Position numbers and translations under genes: made by a program. From an uncultured Caryophanales bacterium (GTDB taxonomy: Bacteria > Bacillota_I > Bacilli_A > RFN20 > CAG-826): a stretch of DNA of 9,013 nucleotides. The stretch covers positions 1 to 9,013 of the forward strand of contig CAMJEC010000044.1 in the NCBI GenBank assembly GCA_946404585.1, given 5' to 3'. Below are positions 6,087-9,013 of the stretch, piece by piece. How positions within the stretch are numbered: the first letter of the stretch is position 1; each line of letters starts with the position of its first letter. Below the pieces are notes generated by a model that was given only the letters and a program-made list of their open reading frames with translations, was not told where the DNA came from and did not search any database.

Positions 6087-7307
6087 ATGAGCAAGATAGA
6101 TTTAAAAACATATTTTGATAACGTTGGTCATGGTGATTACCAAAGAGAAAACTTCGACTCATTTCTAAAGAAAGTCGGTTTTTCTTATAATGTTCCTTCT
6201 ATCCATATCGCTGGTAGTAATGGTAAAGGCAGCACCGCAAATTATCTTGCTAATATTTATCGCGCTCAAGGATATAAAGTCGGTTTATTTACTTCTCCAT
6301 ATTTAGAAATCGTTAATGAAATGATTAACATTAACGGTCAAAACATCACCGATAACGAGATGGTTTCTATCCTCGAAGAATTCGCTAAAACAATTGATAA
6401 ATTTTCTTTATCACCATTCGAAATTCAAACATTTATTGCCCTAACTTTTTTTGCTAGAAACAAATGTGATTTAGCGATTATTGAATGTGGTATGGGCGGG
6501 GAAATCGACGCCACAAATATCTTTACTCCAATCGCTTCAGTTATCACTTCTATTAGTCTAGAACACACAGCGTTTTTAGGCCGTTCAATTTGTGAAATCG
6601 CTTATCAAAAAGCGGGCATTATTAAGCATGGTGTTCCTGTTATTACAGGTATCTTAAGTGAAGAAGCTATTAACACAATCGTGGAAGTTTCTAAAGAGAA
6701 TGAATGCCAATTATCAGTCTCAGTTGAACCTGCAAAAGTAGTGTATGAAAATAAAGGTTTCAATTTTGCTTATGGCACTCTTTTTGACCTCAGAATTAAT
6801 TCCGCTGCGACATACTCTCTTAAGGATGCTTGTATTGCTTTAGAAGTCGTTAATAAACTCAATGAATCATTCCCAGTCACTGAAGAATCTATTAAAGCTG
6901 GTTTAGCTAATACTTATATGCCAGTTAGAATGGAAATTCTTAAAGATTATCCTTTATTAGTGGTCGATGGTTCTCATAACCCAGAAGGTGTCTTAAATCT
7001 CACAAAATCTCTGCAAAACGTTGTTGAAAATCGCGTAATTCACGTCTTGTTTGCCTGTTTTAAAGATAAAAATATTGAAAGAATGCTTGCTTATTTAGGC
7101 GAATATAGCAAAGACATTACTCTTACTACATTCCCTCACGAAAGAGCGAGAACTGAAGAAGATTATTTCCTTTATTTGGCTGACTATTCATTTAAAGAAA
7201 ACGCTCTTGAAACGCTCAATGAATTATTAACAAATTATCCAGACGATGCAATCTTAGTTACTGGTTCATTAGCGTTTGCGGCTTACATCAAACAAAGCTT
7301 GAAATGA
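6087..7307 (+). CDS. folC: folylpolyglutamate synthase / dihydrofolate synthase family (FolC)
   Basis: FolC-type Mur ligases add glutamate to folates using ATP, which retains them in the cell; some also make dihydrofolate from dihydropteroate. In 406 residues the P-loop GSNGKGST is at 43-50, TSPYL at 69-73, ECGMGGEIDATN at 133-144, LEHTAFLG at 158-165, KAGIIK at 175-180 and DGSHNP at 294-299. Several positions normally fixed in the family differ (Y72, M79, E139, E159, Q174, V280), so it is a divergent member whose exact activity is unproven. The chosen ATG has GGAGAAG (6074-6080) 6 bases upstream. An in-frame ATG at 6030 would overlap smpB by 56 bases and is unlikely. It follows smpB by one base and is followed after 7 bases by the FolT-like gene. 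Confidence 0.9.
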   Translation: MSKIDLKTYFDNVGHGDYQRENFDSFLKKVGFSYNVPSIHIAGSNGKGSTANYLANIYRAQGYKVGLFTSPYLEIVNEMININGQNITDNEMVSILEEFAKTIDKFSLSPFEIQTFIALTFFARNKCDLAIIECGMGGEIDATNIFTPIASVITSISLEHTAFLGRSICEIAYQKAGIIKHGVPVITGILSEEAINTIVEVSKENECQLSVSVEPAKVVYENKGFNFAYGTLFDLRINSAATYSLKDACIALEVVNKLNESFPVTEESIKAGLANTYMPVRMEILKDYPLLVVDGSHNPEGVLNLTKSLQNVVENRVIHVLFACFKDKNIERMLAYLGEYSKDITLTTFPHERARTEEDYFLYLADYSFKENALETLNELLTNYPDDAILVTGSLAFAAYIKQSLK

Positions 7308-7314
7308 GGTTAAT

Positions 7315-8067
7315 ATGCATATCAAATGGATTAAGACAAATATCTCCCCAATTCAAAAGATTTGCTTAACAGGTTTATTCATCGCTTTAGCTGTGATTTG
7401 TCAAAAAGTTATGGCGGTCAATTATATCCCTGCTCTGCCTTTTGTTCGTGTCTCATTTTGTGGTCCAGCATTAATCATTTTTGCTTCAATTATTCTTGGT
7501 CCTTTTTATGGAATGGTTGTGGGTGCGGCAAGTGATTTACTTGGCTATTTAATTTTTGATCCAAGAACAAATCCAATGTTTATTCAAATCACTTTAATTT
7601 ATGCCGTTTTAGGTTTTGCTTCTTATTTTGTATTTTGTCTTGTTCGTTCAATCACTAACCGCAAGTTGATGTTAGGAATTGAAATAGGAACACTTCTCCT
7701 CATCTGGGGAGTAACAACTGCTTTCTTAATTACGAATGCGAAAGTTGATTTTGTCTTTAAAATTATTGTTCCAATTATTTCTGGTTTGCTTTTTATGGGA
7801 TTAATTTTGTTCTCTGTTCTCTTCAAGGGAAAAGAAGACAATCCATTTATTAGTCCGTTACATATTTGTTTTGCGTCATTTGTTTGTGATTTCTTTTTCT
7901 TATTATGGTTTGGCTCATTGATGAAAGCTTGGGCTTTTGGCTTCAACATTTTCATTACTATATTCTTATGCCAAGCCCTAGTGATGTTTGTGAATGTAGT
8001 TCTAGATACATTCTTTATTTCAACATTCCAAAGATTCACAAAGAAATATTTTGTGGAGGCTAGGTAA
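7315..8067 (+). CDS. folT: ECF transporter S component, probably folate-specific (FolT-like)
   Basis: S components of energy-coupling factor transporters are small membrane proteins that bind a vitamin and dock on the shared EcfA-A'-T module. The 250-residue protein has about six hydrophobic segments. Its N-terminal region has the FolT pattern: TGLFIALAVI in segment 1, FVRVSF with R45, then LGPFYGMVVGAASDLLGYLIF at about 61-81. Adjacency to folC supports folate as substrate, since uptake plus polyglutamylation is a coherent salvage route. Substrate assignment remains inference, as other S components share parts of this pattern. GAGG at 7306-7309, overlapping the folC TGA stop, is the ribosome site with 5-base spacing. 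No EcfA or EcfT gene is in the window, as is common for group II systems. No THF riboswitch fits in the 7-base gap. Confidence 0.82.
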   Translation: MHIKWIKTNISPIQKICLTGLFIALAVICQKVMAVNYIPALPFVRVSFCGPALIIFASIILGPFYGMVVGAASDLLGYLIFDPRTNPMFIQITLIYAVLGFASYFVFCLVRSITNRKLMLGIEIGTLLLIWGVTTAFLITNAKVDFVFKIIVPIISGLLFMGLILFSVLFKGKEDNPFISPLHICFASFVCDFFFLLWFGSLMKAWAFGFNIFITIFLCQALVMFVNVVLDTFFISTFQRFTKKYFVEAR

Positions 8068-8068
8068 G

Positions 8069-8275
8069 ATGGAAAGAAGAAAAACTGAAGATTTAGAACC
8101 AACTGAAACAGTCCCAGTTGATCCAAAAAGAGAAACAATTACCTTTCCTTGGGGTATGGCAATCATCATGGGCGTTTTGATGTTATGCATCATTGTTTGC
8201 TTCATTGTTGTGATGATTTTGGGGCCAGTAAATTCTACTTCATCAAGTAGCCTAATCTCCAGTTCAGCGGTGTAA
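8069..8275 (+). CDS. small single-pass membrane protein, unknown function
   Basis: I do not recognise this 68-residue protein. Residues 1-28 are highly charged and hydrophilic (ERRKTEDLE, PKRE). Residues about 29-51 form one strongly hydrophobic segment containing C40 and C44. Residues 52-68 are an uncharged tail rich in Ser/Thr (NSTSSSS, SSS). Positive charges before the segment suggest N-in/C-out topology. There is no signal-peptidase site or lipobox that I can see. GGAGG at 8055-8059 lies 9 bases before the ATG and inside the end of the FolT-like gene, with only one base between the two genes, so it is the likely last gene of the ligase-to-FolT operon. It could be an accessory to the transporter or the ligase, but nothing in the sequence proves this. 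Confidence 0.65.
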   Translation: MERRKTEDLEPTETVPVDPKRETITFPWGMAIIMGVLMLCIIVCFIVVMILGPVNSTSSSSLISSSAV

Positions 8276-8296
8276 AGACATAAATATTTCTTTACA
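8271..8296. repeat. 8-bp inverted repeat between operons
   Basis: TGTAAAGA (8271-8278) and TCTTTACA (8289-8296) are perfect reverse complements around a 10-base AT-rich loop that can partly pair. The left arm contains the TAA stop (8273-8275) of the small membrane protein gene, and the right arm contains the TTTACA -35 of the next operon. No U-run follows, so a classical intrinsic terminator is not supported. It may be an operator, an mRNA 3'-end structure, or both. Confidence 0.5.
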
Positions 8297-8319
8297 ATAT
8301 TTGGTAGGAGTGATAAGTT
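8291..8319 (+). promoter_or_regulatory. possible rpmG-secE-nusG promoter
   Basis: TTTACA (8291-8296, 5/6 to TTGACA) is followed after 17 bases by TAAGTT (8314-8319), which is a poor -10 hexamer but is preceded by TGA, an extended -10 element. The start would be near 8326, leaving a 26-base leader with the rpmG ribosome site. The 76-base gap here is the only sizeable one between 3772 and the window end, which supports a promoter somewhere in it. Confidence 0.4.
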
Positions 8320-8351
8320 ATTAAAAGTTAATTGTGATAGGGGGGTTAAAG

Positions 8352-8498
8352 ATGAGAGAAAAAGTTCTTTTGATTTGCGAAGAGTGCCTCTCAAGAAACT
8401 ACACAACCACAATTAAAAAGGAAGGTGCAAAAAACCTTCAGATTAAAAAGTTCTGTAAGCGTTGCAATAAGATGACGCTTCATAAGATTAGCAAGTAA
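8352..8498 (+). CDS. rpmG: 50S ribosomal protein L33, zinc-binding form
   Basis: This short gene encodes a 48-residue protein, MREKVLLICEEC to KMTLHKISK. It has the two CxxC pairs of the zinc-binding (C+) L33 type, C9/C12 and C35/C38, and the basic composition expected of a large-subunit ribosomal protein near the E site. A strong AGGGGGG ribosome site (8339-8345) lies 6 bases before the ATG. It leads directly into secE, 13 bases downstream, the order rpmG-secE-nusG being common in Firmicutes. Zinc-independent L33 paralogues exist in many genomes and may replace this form under zinc limitation; none is visible here. Confidence 0.93.
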   Translation: MREKVLLICEECLSRNYTTTIKKEGAKNLQIKKFCKRCNKMTLHKISK

Positions 8499-8511
8499 GG
8501 AGGTCCTTCTC

Positions 8512-8703
8512 ATGGGTGTTAAAAAATTCACATCAGAAGTTATCAAAGAAGGCAAACGTGTTCGCTGGCCTAAGAGAGACGTTTTAGTTCCAGCATTTAT
8601 TGTTGTCGTTATTATCACTGCTTTAACAGCGTTAATTTTAATGGGCGAAGATGCCTTAGGTAAAGGTTTAATCGATGTCCTTAGAAAGACATTTAATAGC
8701 TAG
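8512..8703 (+). CDS. secE: preprotein translocase subunit SecE
   Basis: SecE is the small essential subunit that clamps the SecY channel in the cytoplasmic membrane. The 63-residue, single-span Gram-positive form is seen here. An amphipathic helix with EVIKEGKRVRWPKR (about residues 9-22) carries the conserved RWP motif. One membrane segment follows at about 27-45, and a short amphipathic C-terminus ends the protein. The ATG has an excellent AAGGAGGT site (8497-8504) overlapping the rpmG stop, with 7-base spacing. The position between rpmG and nusG confirms the identity. Confidence 0.95.
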   Translation: MGVKKFTSEVIKEGKRVRWPKRDVLVPAFIVVVIITALTALILMGEDALGKGLIDVLRKTFNS

Positions 8704-8714
8704 GAGGTATTATC

Positions 8715-9013
8715 ATGGCAGATGAAATCAAATTTACAGATAGTACAACAGATTTAAGCGAAGGCGAATCATCTAATGCTACATTAGGTGAAAAAGCTTG
8801 GTACGTCGTTAATACCTATTCCACACACGAAAACAAAGTCAAAGAAAACTTAAAACGTCGTGTTGAATCAATGGGCTTACAAGATTTAATCTTCCGTATT
8901 ATTGTCGCGGAACAAGAAGTCCCAGTGATGAAGGATGGCATGCCTACTGATAAAACAAGAATGAAAAACCTCTATCCAGGTTATGTCTTCGTTGAAATGA
9001 TTATGACAGACTA
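8715..9013 (+). CDS. nusG: transcription termination/antitermination protein NusG (5' part, cut by window end)
   Basis: NusG binds RNA polymerase and, through its KOW domain, ribosomal S10 or Rho. The window holds the first 99 codons, covering the NGN domain: WYVVNTYSTHENKVKENL at residues 29-46, a helical stretch to about 60, and YPGYVFVEM at 87-95. The KOW domain lies past the edge. AGGAGGT (8702-8708) overlaps the secE TAG stop, with 6-base spacing to the ATG, so this start is well supported. It gives about 27 residues, rich in Asp, Glu, Ser and Thr, before the conserved WYVV, longer than in typical NusG proteins, which start only a few residues before it. The next in-frame ATG (M53) is inside the fold, so the extension appears real. 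Confidence 0.95.
   Translation, partial: MADEIKFTDSTTDLSEGESSNATLGEKAWYVVNTYSTHENKVKENLKRRVESMGLQDLIFRIIVAEQEVPVMKDGMPTDKTRMKNLYPGYVFVEMIMTD

Noticed and set aside
7305..7313. Possible Mycoplasma-type code (TGA as Trp), since folC TGA is followed shortly by TAA
   Set aside because: All Trp residues seen in conserved motifs are TGG, and no conserved gene contains an in-frame TGA, so the standard code is the simplest reading.
7308..7314. THF riboswitch in front of the FolT-like gene
   Set aside because: The gap is only 7 bases. Any folate riboswitch would have to lie upstream of the whole operon, where the leader of about 32 bases is too short.
8235..8250. CTACTT-CATC-AAGTAG hairpin near the end of the 68-aa gene
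   Set aside because: The stem is 6 bp within Ser codons and is not followed by a T-run. Repetitive Ser codons give such symmetry by chance.
7623..8618. Several overlapping - strand frames across folT, the 68-aa gene, rpmG and secE
   Set aside because: They mirror well-supported + strand genes and have low-complexity Phe/Leu/Lys-rich translations with no family resemblance.

Overview
This is an AT-rich window, densely packed with genes and dominated by housekeeping and core-metabolism functions. All long reading frames run cleanly in the standard bacterial code, with Trp read from TGG throughout. L33-SecE-NusG order, SmpB, an ECF-type folate S component and Shine-Dalgarno sites of the AGGAGG type suggest a low-GC Firmicutes/Bacilli relative, perhaps one of the uncultured gut lineages near Erysipelotrichia or the Mollicutes. 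That placement is inference from protein flavour and base composition. I see no tRNA, rRNA, CRISPR array, insertion sequence or phage gene.

Left region (1-2254, + strand): a complete glutaminyl-tRNA synthetase (glnS), then a CarD/CdnL-type RNA polymerase-binding regulator whose start lies directly on top of its probable promoter. Middle region (2249-3633, - strand): a two-gene operon, a Sir2-family NAD-dependent deacylase followed by a HAD phosphatase coupled through a TAATG stop/start overlap. It converges on carD, and both genes stop inside one TTATAA palindrome.

Right region (3772-8275, + strand): a tight operon of an O-antigen ligase/Wzy-like polytopic membrane protein, smpB, folC, a FolT-like folate transporter subunit and an unrecognised 68-residue single-pass membrane protein, with gaps or overlaps of a few bases only. 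FolT and FolC form a sensible pair: uptake of folate, then trapping as polyglutamate. After a 76-base gap comes rpmG-secE-nusG (8352 to the window end; nusG is cut by the edge).

The most interesting signals are regulatory. A 31-bp dyad in the sir2/ligase divergent region is centred on a perfect TATAAT. Heads of transcription units (carD, sir2) carry extended -10 elements only a few bases from the ATG and no Shine-Dalgarno, implying leaderless mRNAs, while operon-internal genes almost all have good Shine-Dalgarno sites. An 8-bp inverted repeat bridges the stop of the small membrane protein gene and the -35 of the rpmG promoter. At protein level, FolC departs from several usually conserved positions, NusG carries an acidic N-terminal extension, and the ligase-like protein is long for its family. 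I found no convincing evidence of a wholly new multi-gene system.
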